Made by a program: the position numbers and the translations under genes. From a bacterium 336/3 (GTDB lineage: Bacteria > Bacteroidota > Bacteroidia > Cytophagales > Thermonemataceae), in contig LJIE01000001.1 in assembly GCA_001281695.1 (NCBI GenBank), positions 3,247,521 to 3,311,520 on the forward strand: a stretch of DNA of 64,000 bases. Reading direction: 5' to 3'. Of the stretch, positions 33,553 to 42,609 are shown piece after piece. The notes under the pieces were generated by a model. That model did not search any database. It was not told the origin of the DNA and worked only from the letters and a program-made list of their open reading frames with translations. How positions within the stretch are numbered: the stretch's first letter is position 1; every line of letters starts with the position of its first letter.

Positions 33553-35883
33553 TTAAGCAGATGTGGGCAACAAAAACCTAAAAATTGTCCCCTTACCTAC
33601 TTGGCTTTCTACTGAAATTTCACCTTTATTTTTTTCTATCATTTCTTTACAAAGTAATAAGCCTATACCTGTTCCCTTCTCTCCTTGTGTACCTATGGTA
33701 GAGAAATGAGTGGTTTCTTTAAAAAGTTTATCCATTTGCTCTTCAGTCATTCCAACCCCATTGTCTTGGATGGCTATTTCATAAAAATCACCTTTTAAAT
33801 TTGCATTCATTTGTATAAAGCCCTTCTTAGGTGTAAATTTCAGGGCATTACTGATTAAGTTTCGGATTACTAAACTAATTTGTTCGTTATCTGCCCAAAC
33901 TACTATATTTTCATCTATTTTATTTTCCAAATGAATATTTTTAGCTTTTGCTACTTCTTCCAAAAATCGTATACTCTCTTCTACAAGTGTATACATATAT
34001 ACTTTTTGCGGATTAGTAACCAAACCATCTCGTTGGTTATTTGCCCATGAAAGTAGATTATTTAAGGTAAAATGTACGTTCTCTACATTGCTTTTCAAAT
34101 TTCCTGAAAGCTTCACAAACTCTTTTGGGCTGATATATTCGTTTTTTAGTAAGTCTATCATACTTAATAATGTATTGATAGGTGAACGCAAATCGTGTCC
34201 GATAATGGCAAAAAATTTATCTTTGGTAGCATTTACTTGAGATAAATTTTCAAGAGCTGATGATATTTCCTCATTTTTTTGAAAGAGTTCTGTTCTTTGA
34301 ATTTCCAAAATATCACGTTGGCTACGAATTTCTTCTGACTGCATAGATATTTCTTCATTTTTATGCAAAACCTCTTCTTTGGCTTTCTGCTCCTTTTGTT
34401 TGGAACGATAAATAAAATATGCAAAAATGAGTACAGAAATCAATCCTAAACATACCAAATAAACAATATAACTTTGTAGTCTTCTTGCTTCTTTTTCTTT
34501 TAATATTTCCAATTGTTTTTTCTCACTTTCAGCCTGCAATTGTTTCTCAACAGCTTTGAGTCTGCTTGCCTCCAAACTCGCTTTTTGGGCTAAGGCAAGC
34601 AGGCTGTCTTGTTTTCTTCTGTCTTGCTCCTTCTGAGCCAAAGCCCATAATTCTTTTGCCTCTGATTCTTTTTGTATGGCTAATCTTGCATTCTTTTCTT
34701 TTTCAGCCTCTATTTGTTGTAATTTTTTATCTTTATTTAAAATATCTATTTCTTTTTGTTTTCTTTCTAATTCTACTTTGGCTTCTAAATTGGCAATAGC
34801 TTTGGCTTTATCCACATTAAACATGCTGTCATTCGTATTTTTATACAGTTCATGTAATTCTAAAGCCTCAGAAAAGTTTCCTTTTAGTTTATAAGCTTCA
34901 TATAAAATTTTACTTGACTGCTTAATTTGAGGTAAAGCTTTTACTTCTTGAGCTACTTTTAAACTTTTGGAAGCATACTCAATACTTTTATCATATTCTT
35001 TTGTTTTTTGATAAATACCAGCAATATTGCTAAGACAATAGGTTGAACCTTCTTTATCTCCTATTTCTTCACATACTTTTAAACTCTTAAATAAATAATC
35101 CAAAGCTAATGGATAATTGCCTTGCTTATCATAAATATTGCCTAAATGCTCCAAAACAATGGCTATGCCTTGTTTGTCTTTGAGTTCTTCAAATATCTTC
35201 AGACTTTTTTGGTATGTTTCTAAAGCCAACTCATACTTCCCTGTATTTTTATAAATAATGCTGATGCTTCCTAAACTGGTAGCAACACCTATTTTATCTC
35301 CTATTTCTTCTCGTATTTTTAGGCTTTTTTGGTAGTACTCAAGTGCCAAAGTATTGTTACCTTGTACATTATAAATATTTCCAATATTGTTCAGGCTATT
35401 TGCTATTTCTACTTTTTTATTTGCTTCTTCTGCTATTTTCAAGCTTTTAAACTGATATTCGAGAGCTAAAGGATAATTACCTTGTAAACGATAAATCATG
35501 CCAAAACCTGCAAAACTATTGATTACACCTTTTTTATCATTGATTTCTTCTGCTATTTTCAAGCTTTTAAACTGATATTCAAGAGCTTGCTGGTAATTAC
35601 TTTTCACTCGATAGGCTGCTGCCATACTGTTAAGTCCTCGGCTTTTACCTTTCTGATAATTTATTTTTTCACTTTTTTCAATAATCTGTTTGGATATAGC
35701 AATACTAGTATCAGGTTTACTTCTATGATACAAAAAAGCTATTTCAACCAGTGTAAGTATTTTTGTAGAATCGTGTTTAGCTGTTTGATAAATATTCATT
35801 AGACTATCAATAGCTTTTCTATTTTGGGCTTGTGAAAAATAGGTAAAAGAAATTAGAAAAATAAGCAAAATAGCCCTTTCCAT
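33553..35883 (-). CDS. TPR-containing sensor histidine kinase
   Basis: 776 residues. Signal peptide (MERAILLIFLISFTYFSQAQ), then six 40-residue TPR repeats in the periplasm (about 60-300), a long coiled coil rich in Lys, Glu and Gln, a membrane helix (YIVYLVCLGLISVLIFAYFIY), and a cytoplasmic kinase: H-box FFAIIGHDLRSPINTLL (phospho-accepting His), N-box LVIRNLISNALKFTP, and G-boxes AIQDNGVGMT and GTGIGLLLCKEMIE. No receiver or DNA-binding domain is attached and no response regulator gene is adjacent, so its partner lies elsewhere. Two neighbouring TPR units are almost identical in DNA (around 35430-35470 and 35550-35590), evidence of a recent 120-base duplication. Confidence 0.92.
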   Translation of the reverse strand: MERAILLIFLISFTYFSQAQNRKAIDSLMNIYQTAKHDSTKILTLVEIAFLYHRSKPDTSIAISKQIIEKSEKINYQKGKSRGLNSMAAAYRVKSNYQQALEYQFKSLKIAEEINDKKGVINSFAGFGMIYRLQGNYPLALEYQFKSLKIAEEANKKVEIANSLNNIGNIYNVQGNNTLALEYYQKSLKIREEIGDKIGVATSLGSISIIYKNTGKYELALETYQKSLKIFEELKDKQGIAIVLEHLGNIYDKQGNYPLALDYLFKSLKVCEEIGDKEGSTYCLSNIAGIYQKTKEYDKSIEYASKSLKVAQEVKALPQIKQSSKILYEAYKLKGNFSEALELHELYKNTNDSMFNVDKAKAIANLEAKVELERKQKEIDILNKDKKLQQIEAEKEKNARLAIQKESEAKELWALAQKEQDRRKQDSLLALAQKASLEASRLKAVEKQLQAESEKKQLEILKEKEARRLQSYIVYLVCLGLISVLIFAYFIYRSKQKEQKAKEEVLHKNEEISMQSEEIRSQRDILEIQRTELFQKNEEISSALENLSQVNATKDKFFAIIGHDLRSPINTLLSMIDLLKNEYISPKEFVKLSGNLKSNVENVHFTLNNLLSWANNQRDGLVTNPQKVYMYTLVEESIRFLEEVAKAKNIHLENKIDENIVVWADNEQISLVIRNLISNALKFTPKKGFIQMNANLKGDFYEIAIQDNGVGMTEEQMDKLFKETTHFSTIGTQGEKGTGIGLLLCKEMIEKNKGEISVESQVGKGTIFRFLLPTSA

Positions 35884-35965
35884 GGTTGGGAGAATTTTAT
35901 TGAAAGGTAATAAAAAAATAGAATTTGCAAAAATTCTATTTTTTATGAGACTTATTTAAAAGCAA

Positions 35966-35998
35966 AATAGCCGAAAGTATTTTCGGCTATTCTTTTTT
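35966..35998 (-). terminator. Hairpin at the end of the PorP/SprF gene
   Basis: AATAGCCGAAA pairs with TTTCGGCTATT. The stop codon of the minus-strand gene lies inside the stem. The minus-strand T run after it is short (TTTT). Confidence 0.6.
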
Positions 35999-37396
35999 AT
36001 CAGGCTTTTTCGGGACACAGAGCATCCAAACAGTGTTATCTTTAAGGATTTTTTGCATTTCTATAGCTACTTTCTCTGCTTCATCTGTACTTTCCGTTTC
36101 AAGCACATGTACATTATAATAACCACTCCTGAAACGTATTTTAGCGTCAATATTATTATCTCTTTTCAGCAGACGTACTTGTCTTTCTGCATTCCCTTTA
36201 ACCATAAAAGCCCCTACAACTACATAACTGATGTATTTTTTCTGACGAAGTTTTATCCTTGTGGGTTCTGTAAGCGTATCTGGGTGTACTATTAAATCAG
36301 GTTCTTCGATTTTAGACAGAGAAAGTGTATCATCTACATATACCGTATCCATTACAACATCATCATCATAAACCGTGGAATCCACAACTTTTACACTATC
36401 TTCTTTTCCTTCTGTAATTATTTTGGATAATCTTTTTAGGTTGTAAATCAATTGTATCTCATGAACAGGGTTTTTATTAAATCCAGCCTTTTCTGCACTA
36501 AATTTATAAGAATAACTTATCCCAAATTTAGTTTTATAAAACTTTGTTCCTGCAATAGCAGCAAATCCATATCCTTGTATCCAGCTCCCACCAAACCAAT
36601 GATGTTTTCTACCTTCATAATAATTAAGCATATTATTTATTTCTAATACACTCTGTTTATTATCAAAGGTTCTAAAAATTACCAACGGCTTCATATACCA
36701 ATTCTGAAGCTTTTGTGTTTGAATTTGACGAGAAATAGACAGAAACCAATTCGATAACGGATAAAAACCTTGCACAGTATTGTCTAAACGAGATGATTTG
36801 AATAGTTTGGGCAAACCTCCACCCAACTCCCAAACACTTGTCCCAGATTTTCCACCAAATACATATAAAAATCCAAATTGTCCCAAGGGTCTTGCAAATT
36901 TATCTCTTCTGTTCACGATAGCTGGGTCAGCAAGTATATCAGGGTCATCTGTATTAAGTCCATCATTTTCAGCACCTAAAGCAAGTCCAAGTCTTAAACT
37001 ATTGACAGGTAATCCAAAGGCATTTATTTTGAGTTCACGAGCATACGAAAACCATCCACCTGTTGTTCTCCAAATACTTCTCTGAAAATTATACAAATGT
37101 CCACCCCAAGAATTTGGTGTGACAACCTCTGCATTGAAGTTTTTATTAAAACTCAATGAGTTGAATATGGGCACATTATCAAAGGCTCCAATTTGTTGCC
37201 TGTGATGTGTAAAAAAGAATAGTGGATCTTCTGGAATACCAAACAAGGGAGGCAAACCTGCTGCAGCTGGGTTCAAAAGAGAATAGTTATTGAAATTATG
37301 TAAGTGAAATGGCAAATTGGGTACATTCTGCCCTGACACCTTCAGAACACTCAAAAACAAAAAAATAAGTATAGTTATTTGTGCCTTAAAAGACAT
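35987..37396 (-). CDS. PorP/SprF-family protein with C-terminal SPOR-like domain
   Basis: 469 residues with signal peptide (MSFKAQITILIFLFLSVLKVSGQ). Residues of about 25-325 show the PorP/SprF beta-barrel pattern: NYSLLNPAAAGLPPLFG near the N-terminus, strands such as SLRLGLALGAENDGLN, FARPLGQFGFLYVFGG and FGISYSYKFSAEKAG, ending HEIQLIYNLKRL. PorP/SprF proteins link T9SS-exported surface proteins to the gliding or secretion machinery. A linker rich in Asp and Val (DSVKVVDSTVYDDDVV) leads to a SPOR-like domain (YISYVVVGAFMVKGNAERQV...YYNVHVLETESTDEAEKVA). SPOR domains bind denuded peptidoglycan, so this could anchor the barrel to the wall; that is inference. It ends the run downstream of asnS. 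Confidence 0.82.
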   Translation of the reverse strand: MSFKAQITILIFLFLSVLKVSGQNVPNLPFHLHNFNNYSLLNPAAAGLPPLFGIPEDPLFFFTHHRQQIGAFDNVPIFNSLSFNKNFNAEVVTPNSWGGHLYNFQRSIWRTTGGWFSYARELKINAFGLPVNSLRLGLALGAENDGLNTDDPDILADPAIVNRRDKFARPLGQFGFLYVFGGKSGTSVWELGGGLPKLFKSSRLDNTVQGFYPLSNWFLSISRQIQTQKLQNWYMKPLVIFRTFDNKQSVLEINNMLNYYEGRKHHWFGGSWIQGYGFAAIAGTKFYKTKFGISYSYKFSAEKAGFNKNPVHEIQLIYNLKRLSKIITEGKEDSVKVVDSTVYDDDVVMDTVYVDDTLSLSKIEEPDLIVHPDTLTEPTRIKLRQKKYISYVVVGAFMVKGNAERQVRLLKRDNNIDAKIRFRSGYYNVHVLETESTDEAEKVAIEMQKILKDNTVWMLCVPKKPDKKE

Positions 37397-37439
37397 TTTT
37401 ATAGATGTTCTTTTTTAGTAGAAAGGTAAAAGTAGGAAA

Positions 37440-37469
37440 AAAGAGGCATATATAAAAATATGCCTCTTT
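37440..37469 (-). terminator. Intrinsic terminator after asnS
   Basis: AAAGAGGCATAT pairs with ATATGCCTCTTT, followed on the minus strand by a T run. It lies 13 bases after the asnS stop codon. Confidence 0.88.
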
Positions 37470-37482
37470 AATTTTCTTCTTA

Positions 37483-38916
37483 TTAAAATTCTGCTCCTTT
37501 CGGGAAACGTGGGAAAGGAATCACATCTCTGATATTTCCCATACCTGTAACAAATTGTACCAAACGCTCAAACCCAAGCCCAAAACCACTATGAGGTGCT
37601 GTACCAAAGCGACGAGTATCCAAGTACCACCAAAGTTCTTCAGTTGGTACACCCATTTGTTTCATACGATTTTCTAGTTTTTCATAGTTTTCTTCTCTCT
37701 GAGAACCTCCAATAATTTCACCTATCCCAGGGAAAAGCACATCCATAGCTCTTACTGTCTTATCATCATCATTTTGTTTCATATAAAATGACTTAATATC
37801 TTTAGGGTAGTTTGTTAAAATGACAGGTTTTTCAAAATGCTTTTCAACCAAATATCTTTCATGTTCACTTTGTAAGTCTACACCCCATTTCACTTCATAT
37901 TGGAATTTTTTCTTCTTATGATAGTTTGAATTGAGTAAAATGTCAATAGCCTCTGTATAGGTTATTCTCTCAAAATTATTTTCTACTACAAATTTGAGTT
38001 TATCAATCAAATTCATAGGGCTTTTTTCTTCCTGCTTCTTATTTTTTTCTTCTTCAATGAGGCGTTTTTCCAATACGTCTAAATCTTCTTTGCAATTGTC
38101 TAATGCATAACGTATTACGTATTTTACAAAATCCTCTGCCAAATCCATGTTATCTTCAAGCTCATAAAATGCCATTTCAGGCTCAATCATCCAAAATTCT
38201 GCAAGGTGACGAGTTGTATTTGAGTTTTCGGCTCTGAAAGTTGGTCCAAAAGTATAGATTTTACCCAAACCCATTGCCATCAGTTCGCCCTCAAGTTGCC
38301 CAGAAACAGTTAAATTGGTAGCTCTTCCAAAGAAATCTTCTTTGAAATCTATTTCACCAGTTTCTGTTTTAGGTAATTTATGTAAGTCTAATGTGGTAAC
38401 TCTGAACATTTCACCAGCTCCTTCTGCATCCGAAGCTGTAATGATAGGCGTATGTACATAATAAAAGCCGTTATCATTGTAGTACTTATGTACAGCATAT
38501 GCTAAAGCATGACGTATTCTGAAAATAGAACTAAATGTTGCAGTACGGCTACGCAAATGAGCATTATCCCTAATAAACTCTAAGCTATGAAACTTAGGTT
38601 GAAAAGGATACTTATCATTAGCCAATCCATAAATTTCTACACTTTCAGCTACTACTTCTCTGTCTTGTCCTTGTCCTTCCGATTTTTTTAATTGTCCTTT
38701 TACACACAAACAGGCTCCAACAGTAATATTTTTATAGGTTTCTTCAGGAATATTACTAAAATCTACTACAATTTGAATATTATTTGCACAAGAACCATCA
38801 TTCATCGAAACGAATGCTACATTTTTACTACCTCTACGGTTTTTTACCCAACCTTTTACAGTTACTTCTTGGTCTTGTACTACTACTTGTAGTAAATCTT
38901 TAATCGTTTGCTTCAT
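37483..38916 (-). CDS. asnS: Asparaginyl-tRNA synthetase
   Basis: 477 residues, close to the usual 460-470. The N-terminal OB-fold anticodon-binding domain shows [25 protein letters not shown]. The class II core follows: [40 protein letters not shown] (motif 1 region), [22 protein letters not shown] (motif 2) and [27 protein letters not shown] (motif 3). Asn specificity is indicated by this [15 protein letters not shown] segment and overall length, rather than the larger bacterial AspRS. An unusual Lys/Glu-rich insert ([15 protein letters not shown]) sits in the middle. It attaches asparagine to tRNA-Asn. A minus-strand promoter at 38973-39001 fits. Confidence 0.95.
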   Translation of the reverse strand: MKQTIKDLLQVVVQDQEVTVKGWVKNRRGSKNVAFVSMNDGSCANNIQIVVDFSNIPEETYKNITVGACLCVKGQLKKSEGQGQDREVVAESVEIYGLANDKYPFQPKFHSLEFIRDNAHLRSRTATFSSIFRIRHALAYAVHKYYNDNGFYYVHTPIITASDAEGAGEMFRVTTLDLHKLPKTETGEIDFKEDFFGRATNLTVSGQLEGELMAMGLGKIYTFGPTFRAENSNTTRHLAEFWMIEPEMAFYELEDNMDLAEDFVKYVIRYALDNCKEDLDVLEKRLIEEEKNKKQEEKSPMNLIDKLKFVVENNFERITYTEAIDILLNSNYHKKKKFQYEVKWGVDLQSEHERYLVEKHFEKPVILTNYPKDIKSFYMKQNDDDKTVRAMDVLFPGIGEIIGGSQREENYEKLENRMKQMGVPTEELWWYLDTRRFGTAPHSGFGLGFERLVQFVTGMGNIRDVIPFPRFPKGAEF

Positions 38917-38972
38917 AAAATACTAAATTTTAAATTATAAATGCTGGAATATTTATTGTAACAAATAAGCCT

Positions 38973-39001
38973 CAAAATTAAGCATTTCCAGATTTATACA
39001 A
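38973..39001 (-). promoter_or_regulatory. Promoter of asnS
   Basis: On the minus strand TTG (38999-39001), 18 bases and TAATTTTG (38973-38980) match the Bacteroidota pattern. The -7 element is 56 bases upstream of the start codon. Confidence 0.6.
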
Positions 39002-39040
39002 CTTTTTTTTAGATTTTTTTTGAAAATTTTTGAAAAAAAA

Positions 39041-39071
39041 TTTGCAGGTATTTAAACTTTGCTTACCTTTG
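39041..39071 (+). promoter_or_regulatory. Promoter of tRNA-Thr
   Basis: TTTG (39041-39044), exactly 19 bases, and TACCTTTG (39064-39071) give a full consensus match ending 16 bases before the mature tRNA. Confidence 0.85.
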
Positions 39072-39087
39072 CATCACTTTAAACGAC

Positions 39088-39160
<73 letters not shown>

Positions 39161-39168
39161 CTTAAATC

Positions 39169-39199
39169 AAAGCTCTTACATTTCTGTAAGAGCTTTTTT
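39169..39199 (+). terminator. Terminator of tRNA-Thr; left copy of a duplicated sequence
   Basis: AAAGCTCTTACA pairs with TGTAAGAGCTTT over a TTTC loop and is followed by T residues. TGTAAGAGCTTTTTT (39185-39199) recurs exactly at 39870-39884. Confidence 0.9.
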
Positions 39200-39223
39200 G
39201 TTTTTAATGTTTTGAAATAATTT

Positions 39224-39835
39224 ATGATAAACTTTTTTCTCCTCATTATTCTACTCCATACTTCGCATTTAGAAAAGAATTATGATATTCCCTCCATTTT
39301 AAACAAGTGGTACGATGCAACAGAGAAAAATGTAATTTTACAAATTAGTAAGAAAGAATGTATGTCGGATATTGATGTCTCAGATCATTTCGAATCAATA
39401 ATTAATTATTTTAGGACTATAGATAAAAATGAATCAGATCGCATATTAATTTTAGAATTTTTGAAAAGAACTAAAAAATTAAGAGAAAATTCTTTTATTG
39501 TAGAAACAATTATTGGGGGAGAAGATGTAGAGCATATATTTTCTATTATTACCCCTCATCCCAAAGGATACTTCGAATCTGAAACATATTCTTTTCTAAG
39601 GGATGATGAATCTAGTTTAATGAAAAAACAAATTATTGAAGATATTGATTTAATGGGTCTAGTAAATGATACAAATTATTGTCAAAGAGGAAAAAGTGTA
39701 CCTGAACCTATTACAATATCATACTTTGCGAATTTAGAAGGAAATATTCAAATATATTCTCGCTATTATAACCCATATCACCTCAATAGCGATAGCCCCA
39801 TCTATAAACTTAGGCAAAAACTACTCAAATTATGA
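39224..39835 (+). CDS. Orphan protein downstream of tRNA-Thr
   Basis: 203 residues starting MINFFLLIILLHTSHLEKNYD. The first 15 residues are hydrophobic and could be a short signal or anchor, but a clear cleavage site is missing. The rest is hydrophilic, with acidic segments (SKKECMSDIDVSDHFESI, RDDESSLMKKQIIEDIDL) and a Tyr-rich C-terminus. No domain recognised. Strong A/T bias in codon use. It is bracketed by two copies of the tRNA-Thr terminator core, similar to the orphan at 26863. Real coding is supported by its length and its own terminator, but function is unknown. Confidence 0.55.
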   Translation: MINFFLLIILLHTSHLEKNYDIPSILNKWYDATEKNVILQISKKECMSDIDVSDHFESIINYFRTIDKNESDRILILEFLKRTKKLRENSFIVETIIGGEDVEHIFSIITPHPKGYFESETYSFLRDDESSLMKKQIIEDIDLMGLVNDTNYCQRGKSVPEPITISYFANLEGNIQIYSRYYNPYHLNSDSPIYKLRQKLLKL

Positions 39836-39854
39836 TAAGTTATTTCATATAAAG

Positions 39855-39884
39855 AAGCTCCTACAGAATTGTAAGAGCTTTTTT
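39855..39884 (+). terminator. Terminator after the tRNA-Thr orphan gene
   Basis: AAGCTCCTAC and GTAAGAGCTT form a stem with one mismatch, followed by a T run. The right arm and tail are identical to the tRNA-Thr terminator over 15 bases. Confidence 0.75.
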
Positions 39885-39912
39885 ATCTTATATCTTATCA
39901 TTTATATCTCTT

Positions 39913-41313
39913 TTAAATTCCTTTAAAAAGCACTACTGACTCCAAATATTCAGGCACAATGACATTATGCCACTCCATTTTATCTTTGATAAGGGAAGCT
40001 AGTGTTTCAGAAGATTCTTTTTCTCCATGTACTACAAAAGTCATTTTGGGAGGGTCTTGAAAGCCTGAAAGCCAACGAAGTAACTCATCTTGATCAGCGT
40101 GTGCTGAAAGCCCTGCCACAGATTCGATATTAGCAGCTACAGTTACAGGAACGCCAAATATTTTTACAGAAGTTGCCCCTTCTAGCAAATCACGTCCACG
40201 AGTCCCCTCCGACTGATACCCCACAAACAGAACTGTATCTTCGGGTCTTGGTAGTCTGTTGAACAAATGGTGTAAAATACGCCCTCCTGTTATCATACCA
40301 CTTGCCGAAATAATAATTGCCTTTTTATTAATTTGATTGAGGGCAATAGATTGGTCTTGTGTTTGAAAATAGTGAATATTAGGATGGTCTAAAAAATTTT
40401 GTCCATTTTGAAAGATATTTCCTGAAAGTGAATGGCAGTCTTCATGTTTTCGATAAAGCTCAGTAACATCTATTGCCATAGGACTATCAATATAAATCGG
40501 CACATTCGGAATCTCTTTCTTATTGAGCAGACGAGTAAGATAATACAAGACTGTTTGTGTTCGCCCTACACTGAAAGCGGGTATCAGCAAACAGCCTGTT
40601 TCTATAGTATGTCTGATGATTCTTCCCAATTCTTTTTCAGGAGAAGTGTCAATATTATCTCTGTTACCATAAGTAGATTCTACCAGCAAAATATCAGTAT
40701 CTTTGATACTTAAAGGTGGTGGCATAATAGGATCTACATATCTACCTAAATCACCTGAAAACACTATTTTTTTAGAACTATTATCTCCTCTAATAAAAAC
40801 TTCTACAATAGCAGCCCCCAAAATATGCCCAGCTCTTTGAAATCTAATTTTTAGCTCACTTGTAATGGTGATTACTTCCGCAAAATTATAGCTTTTAACA
40901 AGCGGAAATACACTCTGTGCATCTTCAACAGTATAAAGAGGCTCTGGTTTCTCATGTTTAGAATAACCTTTTTTACTTGCATATTCAGCTTCTTCTTCTT
41001 GGAGCTTAGCAGAATCCAAGAGTAAAATCTGAATTAAGTCTTCCGTTGGATGTGTACAATGAATATCCCCTTTAAAACCTTCTCTTACCAGTTTAGGTAA
41101 ATAACCTGTATGGTCTATGTGGGCATGTGTAAGAACTACACAATTGATTTCGGCTGGATTGATAGGAAATTCATCCCAATTCAGTAACCTCAATTCTTTT
41201 TTTCCTTGAAATAAACCACAATCTATTAGAACCTTATAATCATCCAATTCAAGTAAATACTTTGAGCCTGTAACAGTCTGAGAAGCACCTAAAAAACGAA
41301 GACGAACATTCAT
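39913..41313 (-). CDS. MBL-fold beta-CASP ribonuclease-like protein
   Basis: 466 residues, no signal peptide. The metallo-beta-lactamase core carries VVLTHAHIDHTGYLP (HxHxDH, residues 63-68), FQRAGHILGAAIVEV (His) and VFSGDLGRYVDP (Asp). The inserted beta-CASP domain and motifs follow: LVESTYGNR, IPAFSVGRTQTVLYYL, KAIIISASGMITGGRILHH, and the C-terminal LSAHADQDELLRWL and FVVHGEKES. This is the CPSF73-like class of bacterial RNA exonucleases/endonucleases. The expected role is RNA processing or decay; the target is unknown. It diverges from the tandem-paralogue cluster beginning at 41462. Confidence 0.93.
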   Translation of the reverse strand: MNVRLRFLGASQTVTGSKYLLELDDYKVLIDCGLFQGKKELRLLNWDEFPINPAEINCVVLTHAHIDHTGYLPKLVREGFKGDIHCTHPTEDLIQILLLDSAKLQEEEAEYASKKGYSKHEKPEPLYTVEDAQSVFPLVKSYNFAEVITITSELKIRFQRAGHILGAAIVEVFIRGDNSSKKIVFSGDLGRYVDPIMPPPLSIKDTDILLVESTYGNRDNIDTSPEKELGRIIRHTIETGCLLIPAFSVGRTQTVLYYLTRLLNKKEIPNVPIYIDSPMAIDVTELYRKHEDCHSLSGNIFQNGQNFLDHPNIHYFQTQDQSIALNQINKKAIIISASGMITGGRILHHLFNRLPRPEDTVLFVGYQSEGTRGRDLLEGATSVKIFGVPVTVAANIESVAGLSAHADQDELLRWLSGFQDPPKMTFVVHGEKESSETLASLIKDKMEWHNVIVPEYLESVVLFKGI

Positions 41314-41426
41314 GTAAACAAAGTTTAGTGTAAGATTTTATTTAAAATAATAATATTGTATGGATTTTAATTTAATGATAAGAAACTATATTACCAAAGA
41401 AAATCCCTAGATTTTCTGTAAAATAA

Positions 41427-41457
41427 TTGAGTCCTATTCTAAAAAATGATATATTTG
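41427..41457 (+). promoter_or_regulatory. Promoter of the first tandem paralogue, touching the start codon
   Basis: TTG (41427-41429), 20 bases and TATATTTG (41450-41457). Only four bases (TTCT) separate the -7 element from the ATG at 41462, so the mRNA would start at or very near the start codon. Confidence 0.6.
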
Positions 41458-41461
41458 TTCT

Positions 41462-41998
41462 ATGAAAAACAAAGTAAAATTCAGCACAGAAAGCCCTAAG
41501 GCTATTAAGGAGTTTTTGATGTCACAAACAGCTCCTTGGGTATATAACCCTGATGAAGAGCAAGATGAAGATTTTGCATTTTTCTTCTTCTTAGGTAAAC
41601 ATAAAAATAAAGATGTTGTCTTTGATGTAGCATTTTTTCCTTTAAGTGTACATTACGCTTCTATTATTGAAGAAACTGCCGAAGAAGAAATCAGGAAATT
41701 ATACCCTGAATATGATGGAGAAGATAGCAAATTGCCTGATGATAAAATGGAAGCCATTTTGGAGCATAAAGCTGAAATTATAGGAGAAATGGAAGCAGAA
41801 GAAAATCTTAAAGTTCAAGAATTTATGGATTTTGATGATGATTTTGAAGAAGGAGACCAAATTGTGCTTTTGACAGTTTCTTTGAATATTGATGAAGTAA
41901 ATGAAGAAGAAATAGACAAGTTCGTAAAAAGTTTTCAGAACAATACACTCAAAATAGATGAAAATTTATATTCTTTTAGCTTAGAAGAAGAAGATTAA
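41462..41998 (+). CDS. Tandem paralogue 1 of an unrecognised family
   Basis: 178 residues, highly acidic, no signal peptide. It starts MKNKVKFSTESPKAIKEFLM and shares with the next two genes the blocks QTAPWVYNPDEE, FFFLGKHKNKDVVF, EETAEEEIRKLYPEYDG, KMEAILEHKAEI, QEFMDFDDDFEEGD and EVNEEEIDKFVKSFQNN. This copy keeps the presumably ancestral tail YSFSLEEED. No domain or catalytic motif is recognised. It precedes, on the same strand, a sensor/roadblock/GTPase gene block, but whether they are co-transcribed is not clear. Confidence 0.75.
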   Translation: MKNKVKFSTESPKAIKEFLMSQTAPWVYNPDEEQDEDFAFFFFLGKHKNKDVVFDVAFFPLSVHYASIIEETAEEEIRKLYPEYDGEDSKLPDDKMEAILEHKAEIIGEMEAEENLKVQEFMDFDDDFEEGDQIVLLTVSLNIDEVNEEEIDKFVKSFQNNTLKIDENLYSFSLEEED

Positions 41999-42020
41999 GC
42001 TACTATAATATATTTGTTCT

Positions 42021-42551
42021 ATGAAAAACAAAGTAGAATTCAATCTAGACAACCCTGAGGCTATTAAGGAGTTATTGATGTTAGAAACAGCTCCTTGGGC
42101 ATATAACCCTGATGAAGAGTACAATGAAGATTTTGCATCTTTCTTTTTCTTAGGTAAATATAAAAACAAAGATGTTGTTTTTATTGTGGTATTTATCACT
42201 TTAGGTGTACATTACTCTATTACTATTGATGAAACAGCTGAAGAAGAAATGAGGAAACTATACCCTGAATATAATGGAAAAGATAGCAAACTGTCTAATG
42301 ATACGATGGAAGCCATTTTGGAGCATAAAGCTGAAATTAAAGGAAAATTGCTATTAGAAAAAAATCTTCAAGTTCAAGAATTTATGGATTTTGATGATGA
42401 TTTTGAAGGAGGAGACCAAATTGTGATTTTGAAAGTTGCTTTGAATATTTATGAGGTAAATGAAGAAGAAATAGACAAATTCGTAAAAAGTTTTCAGAAC
42501 AATACATTCAAATTAGATGAAACTTTATATTCTTTTAGACCAATTAGATAA
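42021..42551 (+). CDS. Tandem paralogue 2 of an unrecognised family
   Basis: 176 residues, starting 22 bases after paralogue 1. It is very similar in DNA and protein, including the upstream TATATTTGTTCT before the ATG. Differences cluster in the middle (VVFIVVFITLGVHYSITIDE) and at the end. A duplicated segment (42509-42540 and 42541-42568) shifts the frame so that the protein ends YSFRPIR, and the old tail sequence (coding for FSLEEKD) survives downstream of the stop at about 42559-42586. Function unknown. Confidence 0.75.
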   Translation: MKNKVEFNLDNPEAIKELLMLETAPWAYNPDEEYNEDFASFFFLGKYKNKDVVFIVVFITLGVHYSITIDETAEEEMRKLYPEYNGKDSKLSNDTMEAILEHKAEIKGKLLLEKNLQVQEFMDFDDDFEGGDQIVILKVALNIYEVNEEEIDKFVKSFQNNTFKLDETLYSFRPIR

Positions 42552-42568
42552 CTTTATATTCTTTTAGC
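42509..42568 (+). repeat. Short tandem duplication truncating the tail of paralogue 2
   Basis: A 32-base unit (42509-42540) is followed by a 28-base near copy (42541-42568); both contain ACTTTATATTCTTTTAG. Small deletions between the units change the frame and create the TAA at 42549-42551. Confidence 0.7.
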
Positions 42569-42609
42569 TTAGAAGAAAAAGATTAATTTGTCTATAGTAT
42601 ATTTGTTCT

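Noticed and set aside
41981-42199. Minus-strand frame across the junction of paralogues 1 and 2
   Set aside because: It is antisense to two conserved coding regions and has no promoter or start support.
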